From Njordibacter sp937773555 (GTDB lineage Bacteria; Pseudomonadota; Gammaproteobacteria; Pseudomonadales; Balneatricaceae), in assembly GCF_047730085.1 (NCBI RefSeq), contig NZ_CP159830.1, forward strand, positions 248,001-312,000: a stretch of DNA of 64,000 bases, written 5' to 3'. Made by a program: the position numbers and the translations under genes. A model generated the notes under the pieces. It was not told the DNA's origin, made no database searches, and saw nothing but the letters and a program-made list of their open reading frames with translations. Shown here piece after piece: positions 17,601-25,806 of the stretch. Each line of letters opens with the position of its first letter. The stretch's first letter is position 1.

Positions 17601-19494
17601 CATTGGCACCATCAAGGTTTATTTGCTGGTCAATTTCAATCACAAAATCAATAATCCACTGGTCTACACCTGACTGAGATTTAATGGTGTAGGGGTGTGC
17701 ATTAATGACTTTTACACCCATTCGTTCCAAAATTGGTAACACGTCTGACAAGGCTTTAGCTTGACCGTGGCCAAAGACCTTAAAGCTAAGGCTCTGGTCT
17801 GCTTGATGCAACGAACGGTATAAATAGGTAGATAAGGGTTTTTCAGCGCTGATTTTTTGTAAGCGCATTAGGTCCATAACTGCCACTTGCGCAGAAAAGT
17901 TTTCTTGGTATGCTATTGGAAAAGCTTGGCCATATTGCTTGAATAGTTGGTTGCCTTCGGCTTCACCTCGTTTGCTATTAAGGGCGTGGTGTAAGTGGTC
18001 ACTCCAGGCTAACATGGCGGCGCGCATTTGTTGTTCAATATCATTAATATCAAACGGCGTATTGTGGATGTCTTTGCCATGAACAGTTAACTGCACACGA
18101 GCTAAGGGTTGCTCCGAGAACATGACATTAAAATCAACGCTTGAACCATTGAATTCACGCAGAAGAATATTTTGCATCTTAATACGTAATTGAGTGTGAA
18201 ACCGCTCTCGTGGCACATACACTAAAGCCGTAGCAAAACGCCCAAAGGTATCGAGGCGAAGGAACAGGCGTAAGTGATGCCGCTCTTGGGTGTCTAATAC
18301 ACCACGGATGATAGGGTAAAGCTCATCTACGCTGGCTTGTAACATTTCATCACGGGGGTAGCTGTTTAGTATGTGCTGTAAGGCTTTGCCTTTATGGCTA
18401 TTGGGTAGCAGTTCAATACGTTCGCGTAAATCTTGGGCTTTGCGTCTTAATAGTGGAATTTCATCTATACGTGCGGTATAAGCAGCAGATGAATATAAAC
18501 CAAAAAATCGTTCTTCACCGATCACGTTACCTTGCTTATCAAATCGTTTAAGACCTAAGTAGTCAAAGTTAACCGGGCGGTGAACTGTGGAGCGGCTGGT
18601 GGATTTAGTCATGACCAGCATATTGCTGCGCAGGGCTAAATCTGAATTTTGTTGTGACAAGGTGCTAGGTAACAGGCTATCAGCACTGCAATTATGGTCA
18701 CGGAAGCTACCTAGTCCAGTACCTGTTTGTGGAATAAGCTCACATAATCCAGTATGACCATCTTTTTTGAGCCTGTAAGAGCGGTAGCCAATAAACGTGA
18801 AGTGGTTATTAGCTACCCAGCGTAAGAACGCGATATTTTCTGTCAGGTCTTCTGCTGAAACGGGTAAATTTTGAGACTCCAAAGTGTCGATAATAGACAC
18901 GAGCTTGTCACGCATAGGCAGCCAATCATCTACCACTAAACGCACGTCGCTAATGATTTCTGTGAGAGTGGTAATAATGTTCGCCACGACTTCAGGATCA
19001 CTTTGTTGGTCAATTTCAAAACGCATTACCGCTTCTAAATTGGCACTATCCGCCCTGCCAGTAAAAGGCGAGATACTGATGATTTTTCCTTTTAAGTCTC
19101 GCTCTACTGCGACCACTGGGTGAGTGGTAATATGTATGGTGTGTCCCAAGTGAACTAAGGCGTTGGTGATAGAAGACACTAAGAAGGCTGTGTCGTCACA
19201 TACAATATCTATAATAGTGTGGCTGGTATACCACTGATGTTCTTCATAATTAGGGTTATACACACGGATATTAACCTGGTCGTTATGACGTAGTTTTACA
19301 CAATCCCATAAGCTAGATAACGCACCATAGAGATTGTCTGTGTCGAATTGTAATAATTCCGCAGGGATGCTCTCTGCGTAGTAAAGGCGCGCAAATTGTT
19401 GCATGGTGTCATACTGAGCCTTGTTTTGACGTTTGCCAATGAGGTCACAAACTAAATCAATGGCGATATTTTTTTTATCCGTTAAGGTGCGCAT
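14683..19494 (-). CDS. gdhB: NAD-specific glutamate dehydrogenase, 180-kDa class
   Basis: A 1603-residue protein of the large NAD-GDH family (L-180), which oxidatively deaminates glutamate to 2-oxoglutarate and ammonium in catabolism. The long N-terminal regulatory part contains ACT-like segments. The catalytic part has KVARGGLRWSDRKEDYRTEVLGLVKAQ, NAVIVPLGAKGGFVCK with the substrate lysine, VAADKGTATFSD, FWLGDAFASGGANGYDHKKMGITARGAWE and VVGVGDMAGDVFGNGMLLS for NAD binding, then VDLFWNGGIGTYVKAS and GEGGNLGFSQHGRIEF. Length matches the family. It precedes the ast operon and is divergent from an AraC/ArgR-like regulator, as in Pseudomonas, where arginine induces GDH. Confidence 0.95.
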   Translation of the reverse strand: MRTLTDKKNIAIDLVCDLIGKRQNKAQYDTMQQFARLYYAESIPAELLQFDTDNLYGALSSLWDCVKLRHNDQVNIRVYNPNYEEHQWYTSHTIIDIVCDDTAFLVSSITNALVHLGHTIHITTHPVVAVERDLKGKIISISPFTGRADSANLEAVMRFEIDQQSDPEVVANIITTLTEIISDVRLVVDDWLPMRDKLVSIIDTLESQNLPVSAEDLTENIAFLRWVANNHFTFIGYRSYRLKKDGHTGLCELIPQTGTGLGSFRDHNCSADSLLPSTLSQQNSDLALRSNMLVMTKSTSRSTVHRPVNFDYLGLKRFDKQGNVIGEERFFGLYSSAAYTARIDEIPLLRRKAQDLRERIELLPNSHKGKALQHILNSYPRDEMLQASVDELYPIIRGVLDTQERHHLRLFLRLDTFGRFATALVYVPRERFHTQLRIKMQNILLREFNGSSVDFNVMFSEQPLARVQLTVHGKDIHNTPFDINDIEQQMRAAMLAWSDHLHHALNSKRGEAEGNQLFKQYGQAFPIAYQENFSAQVAVMDLMRLQKISAEKPLSTYLYRSLHQADQSLSFKVFGHGQAKALSDVLPILERMGVKVINAHPYTIKSQSGVDQWIIDFVIEIDQQINLDGANVKERFQEAFSQIYTGRVANDRFNSLILAANLTWQQAILIRAISSYLLQVQVPFSQTYMQATLVRNASITHTLVRLFEARFNPDTEQSKDLIARLQEDISLALEKVSNLDEDRIVKYFLATIMAMLRTNYYQIDSTGSRHEYLSCKLDPSLIPGVPLPLPKYEIFIYSTWVEGVHLRGGKVARGGLRWSDRKEDYRTEVLGLVKAQMVKNAVIVPLGAKGGFVCKQLPQTQDREVMMAEVIRSYSTFIQALLDITDNIVDKQVVAPARVVRYDEDDPYLVVAADKGTATFSDLANSISEKNSFWLGDAFASGGANGYDHKKMGITARGAWESVKRLFAEQGRDCQSQDFTVVGVGDMAGDVFGNGMLLSEHICLQAAFNHLHIFIDPNPEAAKSFTERQRLFTLPRSSWSDYERKLISKGGGIFERSAKSIKLSPQVQKMISTDVTQMAPNELIHALLKMPVDLFWNGGIGTYVKASNENHSDIGDPANDNLRVNGNQLGAKVIGEGGNLGFSQHGRIEFAQAGGYINTDAIDNSAGVDSSDHEVNIKILLSQLVDAGDMTIKQRNTLLASMTDEVGDLVLSHNYHQTLVLSIAEGQACMRLSDHKRLIHSLEKQGRLNRALEGLPDDANMDERARVQAGLTRPEIAVLLAYSKMRLFDELMAADIGNDSYLARSLEDYFPKVLSERYAVAMASHQLRSEIIATHVTNQIGNRMGSTFCNYLQEEMGAEAGDMARAFTAACDIIDAQSLWSELDRVTLVLDYKQSMELHKNIQTLLEDLTLWLLSRHQDEPIQTMVDQYQKPMADYYAQLANLLPHGAAQRINAQADELTANGVEVSISMRLCQLEFVYHGLDVAQVASRCGTEVITAAQTWYGLYERFQGDWLNQAIANLPSQDPWQRKARASLKQEFEDSLAQLTQTVISSDQSQAWHIRNQDLIERCLSIFAELQNNTNTNLAMLSVAVREIAKLKTNCA

Positions 19495-19555
19495 TTGGTG
19501 TTTCCTTAATGCGGTAATCGAATGTTGTCACCGCTACCCCTATTATTCAAGAAAC

Positions 19556-19567
19556 TGTCGCTCGACA
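19556..19567. promoter_or_regulatory. TGTCG-CT-CGACA palindrome, ArgR operator candidate
   Basis: A perfect 5+2+5 inverted repeat containing TGTCGC, the half-site core reported for the AraC-type ArgR of Pseudomonas. On the minus strand a GGTCGC core (19590-19595) is followed at N8 by AA, matching the remembered TGTCGC-N8-AA consensus apart from its first base. Both lie in the divergent promoter region of gdhB and the regulator. Confidence 0.4.
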
Positions 19568-19608
19568 CTAGGGGGTAAGTTGAGTTAGAGCGACCCCATT
19601 TGTTGGTA

Positions 19609-19628
19609 AAATGACATTTAAGTCATTT
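19609..19628. promoter_or_regulatory. AAATGAC-N6-GTCATTT inverted repeat
   Basis: A 20-base inverted repeat with perfect 7-bp arms and spacer ATTTAA, in the intergenic region between gdhB and the AraC/ArgR-like regulator gene. It could be an operator for the regulator or for another factor; which gene it controls is not visible. Confidence 0.4.
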
Positions 19629-19743
19629 GTGTTGGAATTCTATTGTGAGTCTTTAGTTTTACTAGCTTAAAAATGCAATTTTTATAGCAAACTGAATGAC
19701 GTTTTTATGCACGCATTCAATAATTCAGTGTATCCTACGACCT

Positions 19744-20739
19744 ATGTCTCAGTCACAAGATTCTCACTCAGTTGGGCTGCTTATATTGCCCCATGCAAGC
19801 TTAAGCCATTATGGCCAAATTGCTGAATTGTTATTGCATACAAACCGTGTTTTTGAACACCCAAAATACCGACTACAGGCTATGTCCGTAGGTGGTAACT
19901 GTGTGTTAGGTAAAGTGATCAATTATCTTGATAGCGAACGCGTCGATACGCTGTTCGTTATTGGAGATTTAATTGCTTCTAATGAAACAGATACCATGTT
20001 GGAGCGGTGGTTAGTTCAGCAAACTAAAATGGGGGTCAACATGTTGGCCATAGGCACAGGTATTCTTCCCCTAGCCAATGCGGGTTTGCTCAATGGTAAG
20101 CGCAGCTGTTGCCATTGGTCTGTGATAGAAAAATTGCGCCACACCTTTCCAAAAGTGCTTTGGACTCATCAACTTTTTGAACAAGAAATGCAGCTGATGA
20201 CATGTGCTGGCGGAGCTTCAACCACAGATCTTATGCTGGCGTGGCTATCGCAGCAGCAAGATTTAGATATGGCCGCACATTTGTCCGAATGGTTCTTAGT
20301 AGAGCGAATGCGGCCAAAAGATACTCAGCAGCGCATTCCTCTCAAAGCTCGCATTGGCACTAGTCAGCCCAAACTTATTGAGGCGGTCACATTAATGGAA
20401 ACTAACATAGAAGAGCCCTTATCGCCTGATGATTTAGCTTATCATGTGGGGCTATCACGGAGGCATTTGGAACGCTTATTTAAAAAGCATTTAGACAATG
20501 TCCCTTCACGATTTTATTTACAACTGAGATTAGACCAGGCGCGTCAAATGCTACGAGATACGGATCGCTCTATTGTGGAAGTCGGCATGGCGTGTGGATT
20601 TTCCTCTGCTAGCCACTTTAGTACTACCTATCGTACTCATTTTAACCTTACTCCGCGGCAAGAGCGGGGCCGTGCAACCCATGTGGAATTAGCACCTAGC
20701 TGGAATCATTCGGTTGTTATTCAGCGCCGCTTAGATTAA
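19744..20739 (+). CDS. AraC-family transcriptional regulator, ArgR-like (DJ-1/PfpI domain plus AraC HTH)
   Basis: A regulator of about 331 residues with a class-I glutamine-amidotransferase-like (DJ-1/PfpI) N-terminal domain (VGLLILPHASLSHYG, LFVIGDL, MLAIGTGILPLANAG, MTCAGGASTTDLMLAWL) and a C-terminal AraC HTH (LSPDDLAYHVGLSRRHLERLFKKH, then SIVEVGMACGFSSASHFSTTYRTHF). This architecture is that of Pseudomonas ArgR, which senses arginine and activates the aru, gdhB and aot genes. The gene is divergent from gdhB, supporting that role. The frame is open to 19696, but the ATG at 19744 matches the usual domain start. The ArgR assignment is context-based. Confidence 0.88.
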   Translation: MSQSQDSHSVGLLILPHASLSHYGQIAELLLHTNRVFEHPKYRLQAMSVGGNCVLGKVINYLDSERVDTLFVIGDLIASNETDTMLERWLVQQTKMGVNMLAIGTGILPLANAGLLNGKRSCCHWSVIEKLRHTFPKVLWTHQLFEQEMQLMTCAGGASTTDLMLAWLSQQQDLDMAAHLSEWFLVERMRPKDTQQRIPLKARIGTSQPKLIEAVTLMETNIEEPLSPDDLAYHVGLSRRHLERLFKKHLDNVPSRFYLQLRLDQARQMLRDTDRSIVEVGMACGFSSASHFSTTYRTHFNLTPRQERGRATHVELAPSWNHSVVIQRRLD

Positions 20740-20765
20740 TTATTTAATACTTTATTGAGAAACAC

Positions 20766-21356
20766 ATGGATATTTTTGCAGCGGCTACTTTGCTGTTTTT
20801 GGTAATGGACCCTTTGGGAAACATCCCTTTATTTTTGTCAGTGTTAAAACAGGTACCTGAAGAGCGTCGTCGCCTAGTGCTGCGCCGAGAATTGCTTATA
20901 GCCTACGTTGTGTTGTTAATGTTTTTACTATTAGGCCCGTATATTTTGTCGTTCTTGCAGGTGTCTCAAGAGGCTATTCGTATTGGCGGTGGCATTGTAT
21001 TATTTTTGATTGCAATTAAAATGGTATTCCCACAAGAAGGGGGGTTGTTGGGTAAAACACCCAGTGGTGAACCGTTTATAGTGCCTTTAGCGATTCCACT
21101 TATGGCTGGGCCATCAAGCTTAGCAATGATCATGCTGATGCGAAAATCTGCTGACGGCCAGTGGCTAGACCTATGGCTTGCTGTTACCGCTGCTTGGGCC
21201 GTTTCAGCAGTTATCCTTTTAGCTTCGCGCAGGCTCTACTTAGTGTTAGGCGAAAGAGGGCTATTCGCCATAGAACGTTTGATGGGAATGGTGTTGATCA
21301 TTATGGCTGTGCAGATGTTGCTTGAAGGCACGGCGCAATATTTAAATTTGCGCTAG
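20766..21356 (+). CDS. MarC-family inner-membrane protein
   Basis: A 196-residue polytopic protein of the MarC (UPF0056) family, with about six hydrophobic segments. Diagnostic features are the start AATLLFLVMDPLGNIPLFLS, GGGIVLFLIAIKMVFP and the central PLAIPLMAGPSSLAMIMLM. The function of the family is not established; early links to multiple antibiotic resistance were not supported. It begins 26 bases after the AraC-type regulator and is likely read through from it. It is convergent with the RraA-type gene, with only 21 bases between them. Confidence 0.9.
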   Translation: MDIFAAATLLFLVMDPLGNIPLFLSVLKQVPEERRRLVLRRELLIAYVVLLMFLLLGPYILSFLQVSQEAIRIGGGIVLFLIAIKMVFPQEGGLLGKTPSGEPFIVPLAIPLMAGPSSLAMIMLMRKSADGQWLDLWLAVTAAWAVSAVILLASRRLYLVLGERGLFAIERLMGMVLIIMAVQMLLEGTAQYLNLR

Positions 21357-21377
21357 CCTTCTTGTTGCTTGGGATCG

Positions 21378-22088
21378 TTAGGTACGAGCTTTTTCAAAAG
21401 CGGCCCAAGCCTGCTCAAACTCGGTTATACCAAAACCTTTTTTAGATGCTGGACCTAGTATCAGTTGCTCGGTACTGAGTAATTTGTCAATGGCAGCTTC
21501 TAACACTGGAATGACCTCCGGTGGAATGACCAAGGCGCCGTGCCTATCTGCATGCACTAGGTCGCCATCGTTTACCTGCATGCCAAATATAGTTACGGGC
21601 TGTCCAATACTGCGCACATGAACAAAACCGTGGCTTGGGCCAATTGAACCTGCCACTACAGGAAATCCAGTAGGTAAATCACCTAAATCTCGCATAACAC
21701 CGTTGGTTAAGGCCCCCCCAAGACCAAACGCCTTATGAATGTTAGTGTTAATTTCTCCCCAATAAGCACCAATCGCATGGGGGTAATCTAAATCTTCCAC
21801 TACGGTAATAGCAGGGCGTGGCCCCTCAGCCATATGCCGATAGTAATCTGCACGTCGTTGTTTAATAACGCTGGCACTTTCCTTGGCAGGCTCTAGGGCC
21901 GCAATTTGCGCAGTACGAGCGAAGCCAACCATAGCGCCATCAGTAGCAGATGATGCGAGCATAGTGCCTTTGGTAAATTCATTAAACCCACGCTTTCCCT
22001 GGGCCACCTCGATTGCGTTACATACGGTAGGCGTGTCTACTGTTTGAAGCTTTTCCAACAAAGTCACAGTCATTGTTGAGTTATCCAT
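21378..22088 (-). CDS. RraA-family protein (putative aldolase/decarboxylase)
   Basis: A protein of about 236 residues of the RraA/4-hydroxy-4-methyl-2-oxoglutarate aldolase superfamily. The signature is GALTNGVMRDLGDLPTGFPV followed by VQVNDGDLVHADRHGALVIP-type sequence, with the R-D pair used for metal and pyruvate binding. Catabolic members cleave oxo-acids to pyruvate or oxaloacetate. The ATG at 22088 overlaps the stop of the upstream hydrolase (TAATG); an earlier in-frame ATG at 22103 is possible. It is the last gene of the catabolic operon, so a terminal C-C cleavage step would fit. The substrate is unknown, and an RNase E inhibitor role seems unlikely in this context. Confidence 0.85.
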   Translation of the reverse strand: MDNSTMTVTLLEKLQTVDTPTVCNAIEVAQGKRGFNEFTKGTMLASSATDGAMVGFARTAQIAALEPAKESASVIKQRRADYYRHMAEGPRPAITVVEDLDYPHAIGAYWGEINTNIHKAFGLGGALTNGVMRDLGDLPTGFPVVAGSIGPSHGFVHVRSIGQPVTIFGMQVNDGDLVHADRHGALVIPPEVIPVLEAAIDKLLSTEQLILGPASKKGFGITEFEQAWAAFEKART

Positions 22089-22780
22089 TATTGAACCATC
22101 CATTGTTTTAAAGCAGCGTTCGTTGCTGCGGGTTTTTCGAGTGTAGGAATGTGCCCTGCGTTAGCAATTTTCACAAAGGCCACCTGAGGTAACAGTGCAA
22201 CCATGCATTCATGGCGATCTATAGGGCAAAGTTCATCTTCTTCACCCATTAATACCAAACAAGGTTTGTTAAAATTGGCTAAGGTTACCTTTTGGTCATG
22301 GCGGGTTTGCAATGCTAGGGATTGGCGGATAAATACATCCTTGCCTAAAGTTAAGCCCATCTGAACACAGAGTTCAGTTAGTAGAGAATAAGGATTAGCC
22401 AAATAACGGGGGACCATTGTTTCACGCAGGAGTTGTTCAAGCTGGCCCGCCTCAGCAGCGTCTATCTGCCTGTTGCGTGTGGCTTTCACGTCATCTTCTT
22501 CAACCCATGGGTTGGTATCCATTAAAGCTAATCGGGTGACTCTTTGCGGTGCCTGACGGGCCACTTCCATAGCGACAATGCCACCCATGGAAAGACCAGC
22601 TAAAGCAAATTTTTCTGGTGCATTTAACAGCACTTGTTTGGCTATTTCAGCAATGTTATCTGCACCACCAAGATAGCCAACCTGACATTCTGCAATGTCT
22701 TTCAAAGCCTCAATCTGCGGTGCGTACATGCGGGCATCACACATCATGCCAGGCAGTAACACTAAAGCGGGAAGGCTCAT
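22088..22780 (-). CDS. Alpha/beta-fold hydrolase
   Basis: A 230-residue alpha/beta hydrolase with the N-terminal LVLLPGMMCDARMYAPQ oxyanion-side segment, the nucleophile elbow LAGLSMGGIVAMEVA (Ser), LVLMGEEDELCPIDRH (Asp) and AGHIPTLEKP (His), so the full catalytic triad is present. Such enzymes hydrolyse esters, lactones or C-C bonds in catabolic operons. It lies six bases after the cupin gene and overlaps the RraA gene by one base. In this cluster a lactonase or enol-lactone hydrolase role is possible, but nothing in the sequence fixes it. Confidence 0.88.
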   Translation of the reverse strand: MSLPALVLLPGMMCDARMYAPQIEALKDIAECQVGYLGGADNIAEIAKQVLLNAPEKFALAGLSMGGIVAMEVARQAPQRVTRLALMDTNPWVEEDDVKATRNRQIDAAEAGQLEQLLRETMVPRYLANPYSLLTELCVQMGLTLGKDVFIRQSLALQTRHDQKVTLANFNKPCLVLMGEEDELCPIDRHECMVALLPQVAFVKIANAGHIPTLEKPAATNAALKQWMVQ

Positions 22781-22786
22781 GATGCG

Positions 22787-23743
22787 CTAATTATCCTGCC
22801 AAGTTAGACCGGCCGTATCGCCTGTGCCACTGATACGATATAAGCTAGCTTCGCCAGTTACACACACTTCTAATCCATGAGCTAAATTAGGTGGGATCCA
22901 ACACGTGTCGCCAGGATTTAATACCAGTTCATTATCCTGCCAAGTGAGGCGCCAATGGCCACGCATTACCATAAGCACTTCATGTTGAGGATTTATATAA
23001 GCATCTGTAGCAATAGACCCACGAGTAAGTAGCTCTACCTCAAAACCAGGCTTGTCTTTTATGAGGGCGGTTTCGCCAATCACCTGACAGGGTTTGTTTT
23101 TGGCTAACGCCATCATATCCCAGTATCGGGCCACATAATCAGGCACCACTTTATGCACTGGGATTTCAGCAATGTTAGCCAGCTGAGTAGAAGACAGTTT
23201 GGTGATGGGCTGTTCACCAGTAGGTAGTGTTTGACCCTTTTTGGTATCGTACAAAACGCCAGCTTCACTCAAAATCAATCCGTGTGCTTGAGCTGTTTCC
23301 AACACCTGAGGCGCCCAAATAACGCCACCGCCAGAATCATCTCCACCGAGTATCGCCATGATCATACCGTAGTCTGTGCCTACGTTTTCAAAACCACGAA
23401 ACACGCGAGTGGGGATATTAAATATATCTCCCTCTTGCAGAATGACTTCACCAGCATCTCCATCCACGCCCCAGAAAAAACGCCATTTGCCGCTCAATAC
23501 AAAAAACACTTCTGCGGTGTTATGGAAGTGTAATGAATTGACACACTTTGGAGGTTGGCCTGCCGCACCAATATTGAAGCCAGGTGTGGCTTTAATATGT
23601 ACATGTTGATCAGGACTTTCGGCTACACCAGCACCGATGATAGTGAAATTTTCTTTCTGTTCTGAACCGGGTGTGTGGGCATCGATAAATGCAGTACGAC
23701 AAGGCTTTAGTTCGCCATAACGAACAATTTCTGGTTGTGTCAT
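22787..23743 (-). CDS. Bicupin protein
   Basis: A 318-residue protein with two cupin domains. Domain 1 (about residues 65-125) has SLHFHNTAEVFFVLSGKW and then EGDIFNIPTRVFRGFEN, where the usual motif-2 histidine is missing. Domain 2 (about 245-300) has INPQHEVLMVMRGHW and NPGDTCWIPPNLAHGLEV, with the motif-2 His present. The protein could be a metal-dependent isomerase or dioxygenase, or a non-catalytic sugar binder. The last residues (LTWQDN) repeat an internal LTWQDN, reflecting a 15-base DNA repeat. It follows a SnoaL-like gene after a 78-base gap, so a separate promoter is possible. Confidence 0.85.
   Translation of the reverse strand: MTQPEIVRYGELKPCRTAFIDAHTPGSEQKENFTIIGAGVAESPDQHVHIKATPGFNIGAAGQPPKCVNSLHFHNTAEVFFVLSGKWRFFWGVDGDAGEVILQEGDIFNIPTRVFRGFENVGTDYGMIMAILGGDDSGGGVIWAPQVLETAQAHGLILSEAGVLYDTKKGQTLPTGEQPITKLSSTQLANIAEIPVHKVVPDYVARYWDMMALAKNKPCQVIGETALIKDKPGFEVELLTRGSIATDAYINPQHEVLMVMRGHWRLTWQDNELVLNPGDTCWIPPNLAHGLEVCVTGEASLYRISGTGDTAGLTWQDN
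22790..22945. repeat. 15-bp direct repeat inside the bicupin gene
   Basis: ATTATCCTGCCAAGT occurs at 22790-22804 (overlapping the stop codon) and again at 22931-22945. Both copies encode LTWQDN in frame on the minus strand, so the protein C-terminus copies an internal segment of the second cupin domain. It may be a small duplication that replaced the original end. Confidence 0.7.
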
Positions 23744-23821
23744 ACAATAATCCTGTCTGGATGTGGCATTGCGTTCATTTCCTGTCTAGTGGCCAGTAAT
23801 AGCCCCTTATACTTATAGCTG

Positions 23822-24799
23822 TTAACCGGTGTGCATTAGTATTTGTTTCCACACTGCAGTCTCATCAAACACAACGAATTCGCGTCTTAGCCCATTAGGG
23901 CCAAACTCGGCATGAGCAGCCGCCATAATATAAACATCAGCACCTGTGGGTTGGCCAAAGCTGCCCCAACCGTCATGCTTTCCCTGTAAACTAAATCGAA
24001 TGGCCGCTCTAGGTGGCATCATTGGGTCTTGACGGCCTATTTGGTGATCAATGGTTAGCTCCGCACTGGGGAAGCTAGCTCGGAGGCCCATCCAAAAGCG
24101 CTCTGCCGAGTCCCATGAGTGAGAACTGACTCCTCCAGGGTGCTCAAGTTGACAGGCACGGTCATACTCAGCTTTGATACAGCTCATTTCAGCACTCATG
24201 ATGCGCCGAATAAGGTCCGCGTACTGCTGTCCAAATTCATTATCGTTACCTTTGCCCTTGTAGGGCCCCGGCACATTTATTGCTGGCGTGAAGGGCTGTA
24301 CACAATAATTCAGACCACCTTCTTGAGCGATCAAATCAGCTGCATACTCTTTAGGATCAATGCCTAGTTGGCGCACAACTGCGCCTTGATCACGAATAAG
24401 CCATTCATCATCAATTTGGTTATTTTTTGCGTGACAGTCAGCAATAACGCGATATTTTAAAGCCTTGCCAGAAGCTTTGCCATAAACCCCATCCCCCAAA
24501 TGAGTTGCGGTTGTAAGGATGCGGTGGGAGGACAGCATTCCATCTTCTGGGGAGCCAGACCAAATCACATCTTCACCCAGCAGTTGGCGGTCAGGGAATT
24601 CAGCAAGAGTAGCCATAGTGGCCGCAATTACATGCTGATTGCCTATAACCATGGATCCAGGCGAACGAACTGGAATATGTTCAGCATAATAGTCATGCAA
24701 GGTGGCAAGGCCACGCTGCTCCCAGATTTCTTGGGTGATGCCCAATATATAGTCTGGCAAATTCTTAAATTTGTTATCAAAACCTTTCATCATTCCCAT
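23822..24799 (-). CDS. SnoaL-like (NTF2-fold) protein, two domains, copy 1
   Basis: A 325-residue protein of the SnoaL-like polyketide-cyclase/NTF2 superfamily. Residues 131-148 read D-E-W-L then D137, Q144, G146 and D148, the same spacing as a signature near the C-terminus of three other proteins in this cluster. Here the signature ends the first of two NTF2-like halves; the second half ends with a different strand (LRREFVVFDETAVWKQIL). SnoaL-type enzymes catalyse cyclisation, isomerisation or hydrolysis on small molecules; members of sugar-import operons lack known activity. It overlaps the LacI stop by ten bases and precedes the bicupin gene. Confidence 0.78.
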   Translation of the reverse strand: MGMMKGFDNKFKNLPDYILGITQEIWEQRGLATLHDYYAEHIPVRSPGSMVIGNQHVIAATMATLAEFPDRQLLGEDVIWSGSPEDGMLSSHRILTTATHLGDGVYGKASGKALKYRVIADCHAKNNQIDDEWLIRDQGAVVRQLGIDPKEYAADLIAQEGGLNYCVQPFTPAINVPGPYKGKGNDNEFGQQYADLIRRIMSAEMSCIKAEYDRACQLEHPGGVSSHSWDSAERFWMGLRASFPSAELTIDHQIGRQDPMMPPRAAIRFSLQGKHDGWGSFGQPTGADVYIMAAAHAEFGPNGLRREFVVFDETAVWKQILMHTG

Positions 24800-25806
24800 C
24801 CTTCAGGGATGCGGGCAGAGCCACGCACAATAATTGGAGAACCAATGGCTACTTGCTGACCTTGCATACCATCACTGTGTATTTGTTCCATCAAAATACG
24901 TACTGTTTCTTGCACCATTTGGTCAGCACACTGGCGTACAGTGGTTAAATTATAAGCAGGCCATGCAGCAGCCGGTACGTCGTCATAACTGATCACTGAT
25001 ACATCTTCTGGAATACGCAAACCCAACTCAAAGCGAAGAGTGTCCATCACTGCGAAAGCCATATGGTCATTAGCTACGAAAACAGCATCAGGACTATCCT
25101 CACTAAACATTTGGCGAGTAGCTTCGCTGGCCTTTTCCATAGAAAAATCGCCCACTTCACGGGCATATAAAGTCCCACCTGCTTGCTGCAGCGCTGCGGT
25201 AAATCCAAATTCACGGTCTCGTTGCGTTGAAGCACCTTCCCAACCGGCAATGTAACCAATTTTTTTATGCCCACCGGCCAATAAAAATCGAGCTGCTTTA
25301 GCCCCACCTGAAAAATTATCTGAGGTTACGCAAGATAGGCCTTCTCCATCTTGAGAACGGTTAAACAGTACAATAGGCACGCCTGCTAAACGGCATCGAT
25401 CCGCCAACTGGGAAGACAAGGCCACAGAAGCAACGATAATGCCCTCAACTTGATAGTCGAGTATTTCCTCTACTACAGAGTCAATGTTACCTGCCGTCTT
25501 GGATGCCATAAAAATTAAGACGTGGTAACCTTTTACTTGCAGCTGGGTCGATAGCTTTTCAATGGCATCTGGATAGAACTGATTTTCTAAGTAGCCTACA
25601 AATAACCCAATTATACGGCTCTTGCCAGAAACCATTGCTCGCGCGAGAACGTTAGGTCTATAGCCCAATGTAGTGGCCGCTTTATGCACTTTAGCTGTCG
25701 TTTTTTTAGAGGCAGAAGCGCCGGCAGTATAGACTCTGCTGACTGCTGATTGACTAACGCCTGCTAGCTGCGCAACCTGCTGAGATGTAACTTTTTCTTT
25801 AGTCAT
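24790..25806 (-). CDS. LacI-family transcriptional regulator
   Basis: A regulator of about 338 residues. The LacI HTH and hinge are clear (VTSQQVAQLAGVSQSAVSRVYT, then ATTLGYRPNVLARAMVSGKS), followed by a periplasmic-binding-protein-like effector domain (IIGLFVGYLENQFYPDAIE, VEGIIVASVALSS, KIGYIAGWEGASTQRDRE). The ATG at 25806 overlaps the SDR stop (TAATG). It is encoded within the operon it probably controls. Operator candidates with a central CG, as favoured by this family, lie in the divergent promoter region near 30571 and 30814. The effector is unknown but presumably the imported substrate or a metabolite of it. Confidence 0.93.
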   Translation of the reverse strand: MTKEKVTSQQVAQLAGVSQSAVSRVYTAGASASKKTTAKVHKAATTLGYRPNVLARAMVSGKSRIIGLFVGYLENQFYPDAIEKLSTQLQVKGYHVLIFMASKTAGNIDSVVEEILDYQVEGIIVASVALSSQLADRCRLAGVPIVLFNRSQDGEGLSCVTSDNFSGGAKAARFLLAGGHKKIGYIAGWEGASTQRDREFGFTAALQQAGGTLYAREVGDFSMEKASEATRQMFSEDSPDAVFVANDHMAFAVMDTLRFELGLRIPEDVSVISYDDVPAAAWPAYNLTTVRQCADQMVQETVRILMEQIHSDGMQGQQVAIGSPIIVRGSARIPEGWE

